64,000 nt of DNA from Candidatus Endomicrobiellum mastotermitis (GCA_031272445.1 JAISTT010000011.1:1-64000); one strand, 5' to 3'; shown: positions 31,694 through 42,290, counted from the stretch's first letter. The notes: generated by a model from the sequence alone, not told the origin. Program-made: numbers and translations.

Positions 31694-32914
31694 ATGAAAT
31701 TTCCTAAAAAAAAGAAATCCATTTATTCTACCTTTATTATACTAATTTCATTTTCTATATTTGTCACTGCTAAGTTAACATTTACAAGCACAAAAAAAGC
31801 CCTTAGTAACAACAAAAGCAAACAAAACACTGAAAAAGTAACAATAAAACAAGGTGACATTCTCACTTCAACATTAAGCAACACAAGACTTTCGTCTAAG
31901 GATTCTTTAGAAATCATCAAAGAACTCAAAAAATTATTAAATGTCAATCATTGTATGCCAGGAGATTTCTATGAGATACTTTACGATTCCGAAACTGGGA
32001 AATGGAAAGATTTCCGTTATTATCCTCCAGGAGTTTCGTATTACTTAATAACTAAAATTTCTGATAATAATAGAATAAAAATTGAAAAGAAAGAGCTTGC
32101 AACAGCTACAAAAAATCGTAAAGCACAAGGGACTATTTATTCGTCTTTATGGGCAGCTATGACATCTAAAAACGTACCACTGAAAATAATACATTCATTT
32201 GCAGATATATTCGCATGGAAAATCGACTTTCTTACGGATACCAAGCAAGGAGATAGCTTCAAAATAATATACGAAGTAAAAGAGGTAAATAAAAAAAATA
32301 CAAAATTACCACTAAAAATCATAGCAGCACAATATAAAACATCCTCAAAGACTTATAATGCCTTTTACTTCAAAACAAAAAATTCAAAAAATGGAAATTA
32401 TTTTAATGAAAATGCTAAATCACTAAGAAGTGCATTCTTAAAATCTCCTTTACAATTTAAAATAATAAGCTCATATTTTACTACAAGTAGATTTCATCCA
32501 ATATTAAAATATTCAAGACCTCACTTAGGTATAGATTATGCGGCTCCAAAAGGAACACCTGTCTCAAGTGTTGGGGATGGAGTTATAATAAAAGCGCAAT
32601 ATGATAAAGGTGGTTTTGGCAACTTAGTCATTATAAAACATGTAAACGGTTACGAAACATATTACGGACATCTCTCAAAATATGGAAAAGACATAAAAAA
32701 AGGCGCCAAAGTAGTTCAAGGACAAACTATAGGGTACGTTGGCAGTACAGGTCTCGCTACAGGACCACATTTGGATTTCAGAATAAAGCACAATGGGGAA
32801 TTTCTTAATTTTCTTAAAATGAAACGTCCATTTCAAACAACGCTAACAAAGGAAGATAAAAAAAAATTTAAAGAAAAAATACAAAGTTTTTTAAACGAAT
32901 TTGAAAAACAATAA
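31694..32914 (+). CDS. M23-family peptidoglycan metallopeptidase, membrane anchored
   Basis: N-terminal TM; RFHPILKYSRPHLGIDYAAPKGTPVSSVGDGVI, GNLVIIKHVNGYETYYGHLSKYG, GLATGPHLDFRI. Confidence 0.93.
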   Translation: MKFPKKKKSIYSTFIILISFSIFVTAKLTFTSTKKALSNNKSKQNTEKVTIKQGDILTSTLSNTRLSSKDSLEIIKELKKLLNVNHCMPGDFYEILYDSETGKWKDFRYYPPGVSYYLITKISDNNRIKIEKKELATATKNRKAQGTIYSSLWAAMTSKNVPLKIIHSFADIFAWKIDFLTDTKQGDSFKIIYEVKEVNKKNTKLPLKIIAAQYKTSSKTYNAFYFKTKNSKNGNYFNENAKSLRSAFLKSPLQFKIISSYFTTSRFHPILKYSRPHLGIDYAAPKGTPVSSVGDGVIIKAQYDKGGFGNLVIIKHVNGYETYYGHLSKYGKDIKKGAKVVQGQTIGYVGSTGLATGPHLDFRIKHNGEFLNFLKMKRPFQTTLTKEDKKKFKEKIQSFLNEFEKQ

Positions 32915-32971
32915 GTGTTTTGCAAAGACTTATCTATTTATTCTTAAACAAACTCTTAGGTAATTCTCACC

Positions 32972-34123
32972 ATGAGAACACGAACACAAATAATTGACCT
33001 TTCTATTCACGTGTCAACAATTCTATTCCTTATAGTAACAGGCGGATGTTCATACTCTAATACAAATAACAGATTAGAGCAACAATCTCAAGGGAAATTA
33101 TTAATAGATACAATAGCCCAAACTGTCTTATCTAATATAAAACCAGAAAAAGACATAAGCAAAAAATATATAAGAGGCATACACCTTTCAGCATGGGTAA
33201 GCGGTTCCCCAAAAAGTAGAAAACCTTTAATAGACTTACTCGACAACACAGAACTAAACGCTGTTGTAATAGATATTAAAGAATACGAGGGAAAAGTATA
33301 TATCAATGGAGTAAGAGTTGTAAATAAAAATAGTGCTTATGTTGAAGCAATACCTGACCTTGAAAAATACATTTCTAATTTAAAAGAAAAAGGTATTTAT
33401 ACAATAGCCAGAATTGTTGTTTTCAGAGATAATACTATGGCGAGAAAGAAACCAGAGTTTGCTATAAAAAACCCTGACTATAATACAATTTGGACAGACA
33501 GAAAAGGTTCAGCTTGGCTCGATCCTTATAACAAATATGCATGGACTTATAATATAGATATAGCTGAAAGAGCTATAAACATAGGTTTTGATGAGATACA
33601 GTTTGATTACATTCGCTTTCCATCTGATGGTAATACAAAAAATTGTCGTTACAGTAAACCTCATTCCACAATCGAAGCTTCAAATGCCTTAGTAAATTTT
33701 TTAAAAGAAGCCAACAAGCGCTTAAAAACTAAGGGGGCAAAAATATCAATTGACGTTTTTGGACTGACAACAACTGCATTAGATGATATGGGTATAGGAC
33801 AAAGAATAGTTGAAATGGCTAAATGGGTTGACTACATATCTCCTATGGTCTACCCATCACATTATGAAAAATGGAATTATGGAATTGCAGAGCCAAACAA
33901 AGAACCATATAAAATAGTCTACATGGCTTTAAGAGGAGCATTAAAGAGAATACCGAAAGAAAAACTCCGCCCATGGCTCCAAGATTTTAGCATGGGGTAT
34001 AAGTATGGTAAAAACGAAATAAAAGCACAAATACAAGCCTGTTATGATAACAAAATAGAAAGTTGGCTTTTATGGAACCCAAGGTGTGTTTATACAAAAG
34101 ACGTATTGACTTTAAAACAGTAA
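32972..34123 (+). CDS. DUF4015 putative glycoside hydrolase (lipoprotein-like signal)
   Basis: VTGGCSYSN lipobox-like; RGIHLSAWVSGS, AVVIDIKEYEGKV, FDEIQFDYIRFPSDG, VDYISPMVYPSHY. Confidence 0.85.
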   Translation: MRTRTQIIDLSIHVSTILFLIVTGGCSYSNTNNRLEQQSQGKLLIDTIAQTVLSNIKPEKDISKKYIRGIHLSAWVSGSPKSRKPLIDLLDNTELNAVVIDIKEYEGKVYINGVRVVNKNSAYVEAIPDLEKYISNLKEKGIYTIARIVVFRDNTMARKKPEFAIKNPDYNTIWTDRKGSAWLDPYNKYAWTYNIDIAERAINIGFDEIQFDYIRFPSDGNTKNCRYSKPHSTIEASNALVNFLKEANKRLKTKGAKISIDVFGLTTTALDDMGIGQRIVEMAKWVDYISPMVYPSHYEKWNYGIAEPNKEPYKIVYMALRGALKRIPKEKLRPWLQDFSMGYKYGKNEIKAQIQACYDNKIESWLLWNPRCVYTKDVLTLKQ

Positions 34124-34144
34124 GAGTATTAAAATAGTAGTGTG

Positions 34145-35830
34145 TCACTCTTCAGTTAGAATCTCTTTAAGGGTAGGATTGTCATTTTGATTCATATACT
34201 TACTTACAAGAGCTTTTTCTCTATCGAGTTCTAATTTCTTTACTGACAATTCTATTTTTCTATTTTTTATATCAATTTTTATTATTTTAGCCTCAATCTC
34301 TATATCCTTTTTTACTACAGATTGATTTTCTTCATTAAAAATTTTTGTAAAATATTTTCCATTATTTTTTATTAAACCTTCTATATCAGGTTCAAGTTCT
34401 AAAAAAATGCCGGAATCTACAACCCTTAGAATTTTACCCTTCACGACATCACCAACATTATATTTTTCATAAGGATTTGGTCTAGTGTGTTTCAGTGAAA
34501 GTGAGATTTTTTCATCTTTTGGATTTACTTCAAGAACCATAACTTTAATTTCATCGCCTATTTTAAGAACACTTTCTGGATGTTTTATCTTTTTAGTCCA
34601 AGAAAAATCATTTATATGTACTAACCCTTCAATACCACAAGGAAGTTTGACAAATGCACCGAAAGGTAAAAGATTTTTCACTACACCATTAACAAAAGTT
34701 CCTGGCATATAATCTCTCAAAGCTTTGTCCCAAGGATTTATCAGCGTTCTTTTAACAGATAAAGCGATTCTTTTGCTTGCAGCATCAACATCTATAATCT
34801 TAACTTCTATACTCTGACCTTTTTTAATTTCTTTTTTCAACATCACTTCACTATCACTCCAAGAGTATTCAGAAACATGCAGTAATCCTTCAATCCCTGG
34901 CTCAAGCTCAACAAAAACACCATAATCCATAACAGATTTAACAGTTCCTCTCACGACAAGACCCACTGTAAATTTCTCATTTACACATTCCCAAGGATTT
35001 GGAATAAGGTTTTTCATATTTAAAGAAATTTTACCACTTACTTTGTCAACTTTCGAAACCTGTACTTTTATTACCTGACCACAGCGTAACAAATCCTCAA
35101 TCTTCTTAATTTTATACCAAGCTATATTATTAATATGTAAAAGTCCATTAATTCCACCAATGTCAACAAAAGCACCAAAATTAGTAATCCTTGATACTGT
35201 TCCATCGATCACTTGTCCTTCATTAATACGTTCTAAAGCAGAAGCTCTTGCAAAACCTTTCTCAATTTCAATAATTTTCCTGCGAGAAACAACTACATAT
35301 TTTCTACTCTCATCAAATTCTGTTATTAAAAATTCGTATGAATTACCAATAAACTCTTCAGCTTTTTCTACAAAATCTACGCCAAGCTGAGAAATATGCA
35401 AAAATGATTTTACACCAATATCAACTATAAATCCGTACTTTACACTTTTTATTATTTTACCATAAACATACTTGTTATTTCTAAAAGCTTCACCAATCGC
35501 ATTCCATTTTGATTTTTCCAAAACCTTCATGTAGGAAACAACTGGTTGACCACTAGTGCTTAAAACCTTTACTTTTACTTTTGCCCCAACTTTAAGTTCA
35601 GATGGTATTTTATTTTCTCCAAATTCTTTTTTAGGAATTATTCCTTCAAATTTCATTCCAAGATCTACCATAAAACCATCCAAGTTTTCTTCAACAATTA
35701 CAGCTTCAAGCTCTTTTCCAAAATGAATAACCTTATCATTATCATAACTCTTCATTAAATCATTCATACTTAAATTTTCACTATCTTCAAAACTTATAAA
35801 CGTGCTATTTAAATTTTTATCCTCTATCAT
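34145..35830 (-). CDS. rpsA: 30S ribosomal protein S1
   Basis: Multiple S1 repeats (e.g. GLLHINNIAWYKI, GLLHVSEYSWSD, GLVHINDFSWTKK). Confidence 0.93.
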   Translation of the reverse strand: MIEDKNLNSTFISFEDSENLSMNDLMKSYDNDKVIHFGKELEAVIVEENLDGFMVDLGMKFEGIIPKKEFGENKIPSELKVGAKVKVKVLSTSGQPVVSYMKVLEKSKWNAIGEAFRNNKYVYGKIIKSVKYGFIVDIGVKSFLHISQLGVDFVEKAEEFIGNSYEFLITEFDESRKYVVVSRRKIIEIEKGFARASALERINEGQVIDGTVSRITNFGAFVDIGGINGLLHINNIAWYKIKKIEDLLRCGQVIKVQVSKVDKVSGKISLNMKNLIPNPWECVNEKFTVGLVVRGTVKSVMDYGVFVELEPGIEGLLHVSEYSWSDSEVMLKKEIKKGQSIEVKIIDVDAASKRIALSVKRTLINPWDKALRDYMPGTFVNGVVKNLLPFGAFVKLPCGIEGLVHINDFSWTKKIKHPESVLKIGDEIKVMVLEVNPKDEKISLSLKHTRPNPYEKYNVGDVVKGKILRVVDSGIFLELEPDIEGLIKNNGKYFTKIFNEENQSVVKKDIEIEAKIIKIDIKNRKIELSVKKLELDREKALVSKYMNQNDNPTLKEILTEE

Positions 35831-35895
35831 TCTCTTTCTTCTCCTTAATAAATAAAAGGTTAGACCTTAAATAATTGATACTCAGTCAGAAGTGA

Positions 35896-36762
35896 TTATT
35901 TCATACTAATTTCCATTACTTTTTTTTTTATTCCCTCTATTACCCAATCAGGAGTAGATGCTCCTGCAGTTAATCCAACATTACTAATATCCCTAAACCA
36001 CTCTTCTTTTATACTTTCAACTGTCTCAATATGATAAGTGTTCGTATTAACAGAACAAATTTGAGCAAGCCTCGTAGTATTACCTGAATTCTTACCACCT
36101 ATTACTATCATTAAATCTACACTTTTTGAAAGTTCTTCTGCTGATCTTTGCCTATCAAAAGTTGCTTTGCATATTGTATTATAAACCCTAACTCTATTTT
36201 GCTTCTTTAAAACTTCTACAATATTTTCAAAATTTTCAGGAGTCTGAGTAGTTTGACTTAGGACACTTAAGTCTCCAATACATTTAAAATTCTGCGCTTC
36301 TGCAACATTCTCAATAACAACACATTTACCACTACTATATGACATAAGTGCAATAACTTCAGGATGAACTCTTTCGCCAACTATTATCACTATTTTACCT
36401 TTTGACTCTATATCCGTACTTAACTGTTTCATTATTACTTGTGCTCTTTTTACAAAAGGACAAGTAGCATCTATTATATTAATATTTTTATTTTTTATAA
36501 GTTTTCTATGAAGATTAAAAGGGATGCCATGGGTACGCAAAATTACGAGACCACTTTTAATTTTATTGATACTTGTTAAAATCTTTATTCTTTTTTTCTC
36601 AAGTCTTTCAACTTCTTGCGGATTATGTATAATAGGACCTAAAGTGTACACTTTGCGTTCTCTATCAGCAGCTTTCTCTGCTAAATTTATGGCCCTTTTA
36701 ACTCCGAAACAAAAGCCGGCACTATCTGCAATCTTAATATTTAATCTCGATTTCAAATCCAT
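35896..36762 (-). CDS. ispH: 4-hydroxy-3-methylbut-2-enyl diphosphate reductase
   Basis: IADSAGFCFGVKRAINLAEKA, GPIIHNPQEVERL, TAGASTPDWVIE. Confidence 0.96.
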   Translation of the reverse strand: MDLKSRLNIKIADSAGFCFGVKRAINLAEKAADRERKVYTLGPIIHNPQEVERLEKKRIKILTSINKIKSGLVILRTHGIPFNLHRKLIKNKNINIIDATCPFVKRAQVIMKQLSTDIESKGKIVIIVGERVHPEVIALMSYSSGKCVVIENVAEAQNFKCIGDLSVLSQTTQTPENFENIVEVLKKQNRVRVYNTICKATFDRQRSAEELSKSVDLMIVIGGKNSGNTTRLAQICSVNTNTYHIETVESIKEEWFRDISNVGLTAGASTPDWVIEGIKKKVMEISMK

Positions 36763-36834
36763 CTCAAGTTATAGTTTATAAAATTTACGTATCATAAACT
36801 TATTTAATTCATTAAAATATTTTATGATGTTTGC

Positions 36835-37425
36835 TTACATACTGGCTATTATATTCAAGACTTTTTGTGATAAATTTACATAATCATCTTTCATAAAGCT
36901 TTTTGGAGGATATACAGGTTTTCCAAATTTTATATCTATTCGTCTAAATTTCAACATTACACTTGTATTTCTCAATTTCACTGGAATTAATGGCAACTGA
37001 GCATTACAAGCCAGCATGCCAGCACCAGCTCTAGCTTTTCCCATTACACAATTTTTTGAACGGGTCCCTTCTGGAAACATTAAAAGCAAATGTCCTTCTT
37101 TTAAAAGAGAAAGTGCTTTCCTCATAGCCATCATATCTTGTCCATCTCTTTTAATAGGAAAAGCGTGCGTTTGTTTTATTATCCATTTCAAAACTGGAAT
37201 ATCAAATAATTCCTTTTTAGCCATAAAATACAAAGGACGCCTTATAGCAGAACCTATTAATGGAGGATCAAAAAAACTTATATGATTAGAAACAATTATC
37301 GCGGGTCCTAAGCATGGCACATTTTCCAACCCTTCAATACGCCATCTATAAAATAAGCTAAATATTAACCTAAATATCTGTCTACCTAATAAGAATAAAA
37401 TTGAAGATTTTTCTTTTAATTGCAT
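36835..37425 (-). CDS. plsC: 1-acyl-sn-glycerol-3-phosphate acyltransferase
   Basis: IVSNHISFFDPPLIG (HxxxxD), LLMFPEGTRSKN. Confidence 0.93.
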   Translation of the reverse strand: MQLKEKSSILFLLGRQIFRLIFSLFYRWRIEGLENVPCLGPAIIVSNHISFFDPPLIGSAIRRPLYFMAKKELFDIPVLKWIIKQTHAFPIKRDGQDMMAMRKALSLLKEGHLLLMFPEGTRSKNCVMGKARAGAGMLACNAQLPLIPVKLRNTSVMLKFRRIDIKFGKPVYPPKSFMKDDYVNLSQKVLNIIASM

Positions 37426-38708
37426 ATACTCTTTAATACTTCATAAAAGTCAGGGAAAGATATATTAACACAATCTGAATCTTTAATTACAGTTTCGCCA
37501 TTCGCAATTAATGAAGCTATAGCTAAAGTCATCGCTAATCTATGGTCCTTAAAACTATTAAGAACAGTACCTGTTATATTAAGTTTACTATACCCATTTA
37601 TTAAAAACCCATCTTCACACGCTTTAATTTGTATACCTAGCTTCTCAAACTGACTAACTATGGCTCCTATTCTATCGACCTCCTTTACTCTAAGCTCTTC
37701 AGCTCCAGAAACTCTTGTAACACCTTCTGACTGTGCTGCGATAAGAGCAAAAATAGGGATCTCATCAATCATTCGCGGAATAAAAGAAGCATCTATATTT
37801 ATAGCCTTGAGTCTTGAATACTTTACAACTATATCACATACTGGTTCATATGAAATTTCTCTAATATTAACTAAATTAATATTCGCTCCCATCAGTTTTA
37901 GAACTTCAATTAAACCACTTCGTGTAGGATTTATACCCACACCCCTTATTATTAAGTTAGAGTTAGGCACAATTACAGCTGCTGCAATAAAAAAAGCTGC
38001 TGAAGAAATATCTCCTGGAATCGTTAAATCTTGTGCTACAAGCTTATCGGTAGGATAAATTGTAACAGAATTGCCTTTAACACTAACATTAACGCCGAAA
38101 GTCTTTAACATTCTTTCACTATGATCTCTAGATTTTACGGATTCGCTGTACGTCGTTGGACCATCGGCATATAAGCCAGCCAGTAAAACAGCAGATTTCA
38201 CTTGTGCCGTAGATCTCTCATTTTTGTAATTTATAGCCTTTAATGTTTTCCTACCATTTATTAATAAAGGAAGTAATCCTCCTTTTGACTTAATATCAGC
38301 ACCCATTTTTAGTAAAGGATCTATAATTCTCTGCATAGGTCTTATTGAAAGACTCTCATCACCTGTAATAATTGCCTCAAAGTCTTGTCCAGAAAGAATT
38401 CCTGAAAGAAGTCTTGCTGTAGTACCAGAATTTCCTGCATAAATATCATAATTTTTACACATTGGATCAGTAAGTTTTAACCCTGTACCTTTTATATAAA
38501 GACTAGTCTTATCACTTTTAATTTCTACACCCATTTTACGAAATGCTTCAATTGTTCTACTACAATCATCTGATAATAAATAGTTTCTAACAACAGAATT
38601 GCCATCAGCGAGAGAAGAAAGCATGATACTTCTATGTGTTATGGACTTATCTCCCGGAACTTCAATTATGCCTGAAACTGAATTAACTTTTCTAAGTTTT
38701 ATTTCCAT
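37416..38708 (-). CDS. aroA: 3-phosphoshikimate 1-carboxyvinyltransferase (EPSP synthase)
   Basis: GDKSITHRSIMLSSLADG, YAGNSGTTARLLSGIL, EELRVKEVDRI. Confidence 0.96.
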   Translation of the reverse strand: MEIKLRKVNSVSGIIEVPGDKSITHRSIMLSSLADGNSVVRNYLLSDDCSRTIEAFRKMGVEIKSDKTSLYIKGTGLKLTDPMCKNYDIYAGNSGTTARLLSGILSGQDFEAIITGDESLSIRPMQRIIDPLLKMGADIKSKGGLLPLLINGRKTLKAINYKNERSTAQVKSAVLLAGLYADGPTTYSESVKSRDHSERMLKTFGVNVSVKGNSVTIYPTDKLVAQDLTIPGDISSAAFFIAAAVIVPNSNLIIRGVGINPTRSGLIEVLKLMGANINLVNIREISYEPVCDIVVKYSRLKAINIDASFIPRMIDEIPIFALIAAQSEGVTRVSGAEELRVKEVDRIGAIVSQFEKLGIQIKACEDGFLINGYSKLNITGTVLNSFKDHRLAMTLAIASLIANGETVIKDSDCVNISFPDFYEVLKSICN

Positions 38709-38869
38709 TTACTTTTGCATATGTAATATTTATTTTAATCTGCTTTAAAAGAATCTTTTTCCTCATTACATCAGAGCTATTTGTGCTATTTTCTCTCAAA
38801 GCTAAACTCAAAAATCTACCAATATACTCAAAATATATATACTATTTTTTTATAATAACACAACTTTCA

Positions 38870-39903
38870 TTACGCATTAGATAAAAGCTCCCTACCAACA
38901 GATTTAGCAACCAAATTAAGTTCTCCCATTAAAGCCTTAAACTGACTTGGCAATAAACTTTGAGAACCATCTGAAAGTGCTTCTTCTGGATGAGGATGAA
39001 CTTCTATGATAAGTCCATCAGCACCAACAGCAATACACGCTTTAGCCATTGTACCAACATAGTCTCTTATACCTATTCCATGAGACGGATCTAAAATTAT
39101 AGGCAAATGTGTAAGTTTTTTAAGAACAGGAACCGCGTTCAAATCCATTGTAAACCTTGTTGAATCTTCAAAAGTTCTTATACCTCTTTCGCAAAGCATA
39201 ATATTATAGTTACCCTGCGAAAGAATATATTCCGCAGAAAGTAAAAGCTCTTTTATTGTTGTAGCCATGCCTCTTTTTAAAAGTACTGGCTTTTTCTGTT
39301 TTCCCACTGCTTTTAAGAGATCATAATTTTGTATATTTCTTGCGCCAATCTGTATTATATCACAATATTTTGACAACAAATCAACTTGCTCAACAGTCAT
39401 AGCCTCACTAATCGTAGGCATACAAAACTTCTTGCCAGACTCCTTAATATACTTTAATTAAACCTTTTTCACCAAGTCCTTGAAAAGCATAGGGTGAACT
39501 TCTTGGTTTAAATGCACCTCCACGAATTATTGTTGCCCCTGCATTTTTAACTGCCTCAGCAGTATGAATCATTAAATCTTCACTTTCAATAGCACACGGA
39601 CCAGCCATAACGTGTATTCTTTTACTACCAATCTCAATATTTTTACTCACTTTGATTACGGTATTCTCTTTTTTAAACTCTCTTGAAGCAAGCTTATAAG
39701 GCTTTTGTATCTCACTTGTATGCTCTACTACATCCATAGCCTCAAAAACTTCTTTGTATTTCTCTGCGTACTCACCTATCATTCCTATAACAGTAATATC
39801 CTTACCTTCCAAAATATAAGGTTTATATCCTAAAGCTTTTATTTTTTTCTGACACTGCTATAATCTCTCTTTTCCTAGCACCTTTTCTTAATGTTACTAT
39901 CAT
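38870..39903 (-). pseudogene. aroF: 3-deoxy-7-phosphoheptulonate synthase, disrupted by two frameshifts
   Basis: Pieces MIVTLRKGARKREIIAVSEK / IKALGYKPYILEGKD...GLGEKGLIKV / IKESGKKFCMPTISEAM...LLSNA lie in successive frames; shifts at an A7 run (39842-39848) and near 39447-39456. Confidence 0.88.
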
Positions 39904-39956
39904 ATTAAATCTCTCTTCATGCTTAATTTATATTTGTCATATTCTAATTTTATAAA

Positions 39957-41108
39957 TTAATTACGATTTAAATTTATAAGTTTTTTTAATTTTTCTACAA
40001 ACAATTCATTTTCTTTATGAGTGCCAATAGTAACCCTAACATAATAAGGCAACTCATATTCATCCATTGATCTTAATATAATTCCCTCTTTAAGAAATTT
40101 CCCAAATAGTTCCTTACCTTTAAAAGGTAAGGAACTAAAAAGAACAAAATTCGCAGCAGAGTTAATATACTTTACTTTAAGTTTTTCAAACTCTTTATAT
40201 AAATACTTCTTCTCTTCTTTTACAAGCTTTTGACTCTTCTCAACTTGTTCTTTATCAAGTATTGCTGCCGCTGCCGCAACTTGTGCTAAAAAATTAACAT
40301 TAAAAGGTGGCCTTATTCTCTCAATATAATCTACTACTTCTTCATCCGCAAAACCATATCCTACTCTTAAACCGGCCAGTCCATAAATCTTTGAAAATGT
40401 CCTAAAAACTATAAGATTAGGATTGCCTTTTAAAAAATCAAGACCATTTGGATAGTCTTTTTCTAAAAGAGCATACTCAAAATAAGCTTCATCAAGTACA
40501 ACAAGAGGTTTAATTCCAAACTTATCATTTAGAGGCAAGTCACTCAAAAATTCCAACAACTCTGATTTTGTATTATATGTTCCAGTAGGATTGTTGGGAT
40601 TCGTTACAAAAATTGCTTTTGTTTTTTTAGTACACGCTCCCAATAAAGCCATTAAATCATAAGTGAGTCCTTCTTCTTTCATTGGAACTATAACTGCTTT
40701 TGAATCCATCAATTTTACTGCCATAGCATACCTTATAAAAGAATGTTTGGAAATTACTATTTCGTCCTCATGATTAAAAAACAATTTTGCTATAAGTTCT
40801 ATTATTTCGTCTCCACCTGCAGCTGTAAAAATGTTCTTAATTGGTAAATTATACGTTTCAGATAATGTTTTTTTAAGATAGTAGGAATTTGAATCAGGAT
40901 AAAAAAATATATCTTCAAAATTTGACTTTATTGCTTCGAGAGCTTTCTTAGAAGCTCCAAGTGGGTTTTCATTTGAAGCGAGTTTTATAACAGATTCTAA
41001 ACCAAATTCTCTCTTAATCGTATTTATTGACTTCCCTGCAATGTAGGGCTCAAAGTCTTTACAAACTTTTCTTACTATTTTTGTTATTTTCATTTTTTTA
41101 TTTAACAT
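39957..41108 (-). CDS. hisC: Histidinol-phosphate aminotransferase
   Basis: KLASNENPLGASKKALEAI, FVTNPNNPTGTYN, FRTFSKIYGLAGLRVGYG. Confidence 0.92.
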   Translation of the reverse strand: MLNKKMKITKIVRKVCKDFEPYIAGKSINTIKREFGLESVIKLASNENPLGASKKALEAIKSNFEDIFFYPDSNSYYLKKTLSETYNLPIKNIFTAAGGDEIIELIAKLFFNHEDEIVISKHSFIRYAMAVKLMDSKAVIVPMKEEGLTYDLMALLGACTKKTKAIFVTNPNNPTGTYNTKSELLEFLSDLPLNDKFGIKPLVVLDEAYFEYALLEKDYPNGLDFLKGNPNLIVFRTFSKIYGLAGLRVGYGFADEEVVDYIERIRPPFNVNFLAQVAAAAAILDKEQVEKSQKLVKEEKKYLYKEFEKLKVKYINSAANFVLFSSLPFKGKELFGKFLKEGIILRSMDEYELPYYVRVTIGTHKENELFVEKLKKLINLNRN

Positions 41109-41141
41109 GTTTTATTTTTTTTCATACAATTAATTTTTTAC

Positions 41142-42217
41142 TTAAGATTTTGGATAACTACCTAAATTCTTTACAAACATACAGCTGCGTTTTAAATTTT
41201 CTAACATGTTTGATATATTTTGCTCTTCAGTATGACCATTAAAATCAACAAAAAACATATATTCCCATGCTTTTTTTTGGTTGGACGAGATTCAATTTTC
41301 ATCAAATTCACATTATTTTTGTTAAAAATTCCTAGTACATTATATAAAGTGCCCACTTTATCTTTAATTGTAAAAAGTAAACTTGTTTTATCATGACCTG
41401 TTGGTTTAGTTAAAATTTTCCCTAAAACAAAAAACCTAGTAAAATTTTCTTTAGATTCTTGTATACCTTTTTGTAAAATATATAAGCTATATATTTTTGC
41501 AGCTACTTCAGATGCAACAGCTGCCGCAAAATCCTCTCTGGTCACTTTTTTCGCTGCTTCTGCCGTTGAAGAAACTGATATCAACTCAACATCGGGATAA
41601 TTCCTCAAAATCCAATTCCTGCTTTGAGCTAAAGCATGCGCGTGCGAGTATACTCTTGTAATTCTAGTCTTAGGATCCTTAACAAGAAAACACTGCTCTA
41701 TTTTCAAACTTACCTCAGTACATATTTTAAGTTCAGTTTTAACAAGTATATCAAGAGTTGCATTCACTGAACCCTCATTAGAATTTTCTATTGGTAAAAC
41801 ACAAAAATCAGCCTTATTACTTTCAACTTAAGCAACTACTTCATTAGGACTTGAAAGTGGAATAAAACATCCAGTTGAACCAAAATTACGAATCGCAGCC
41901 TGATGAGTAAATGTAGCCCAAGGACCTAAAAATGCAATCCTTATAGGAACTTCTAAATTTCTACATGCGCTTATTATTTCCATATATATATTTTTAAATG
42001 CTTCTTCACTTAAAACATTATTAGCAGAAATAACATTTTTAACAACTTCTTCTTCACGTGATGGCACATAATAGATAATATTATTATCTTTATTCTTAAT
42101 TTTACTTTTTATTTTGGCCACATCTAAAGCAAGTGACGCTCTCCTATTTATGAGCTTTACTATTTCCTTATCCAACTTATCAATAGACTGCCTTGCTCGT
42201 TGCAACTTTAATGACAT
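41142..42217 (-). pseudogene. pheA: Bifunctional chorismate mutase / prephenate dehydratase, disrupted by nonsense codon and frameshift
   Basis: SPNEVVA*VESNKADFCVLPIENSNEGSVNATLD: in-frame TAA at 41828-41830; then MKIESRPTKK shifts at an A8 run (41271-41278) to AWEYMFFVDFNGHTEEQNISNMLENLKRSCMFVKNLGSYPKS*. Confidence 0.9.
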
Positions 42218-42290
42218 AAATTTTCCTATTTAAAACATTTTTAACTTATACTTACCACACAAAACTAATACACCAAAAATTTTTTGAAAT

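Noticed and set aside
39444-39456. Programmed frameshift in aroF
   Set aside because: No slippery heptamer with downstream structure at this site, and a second unrelated frameshift exists upstream; decay is simpler
40261-40280. Alternating GCTGCCGC-type tract in hisC as possible repeat
   Set aside because: Encodes an Ala run (AAAAIL) within the conserved reading frame; ordinary coding
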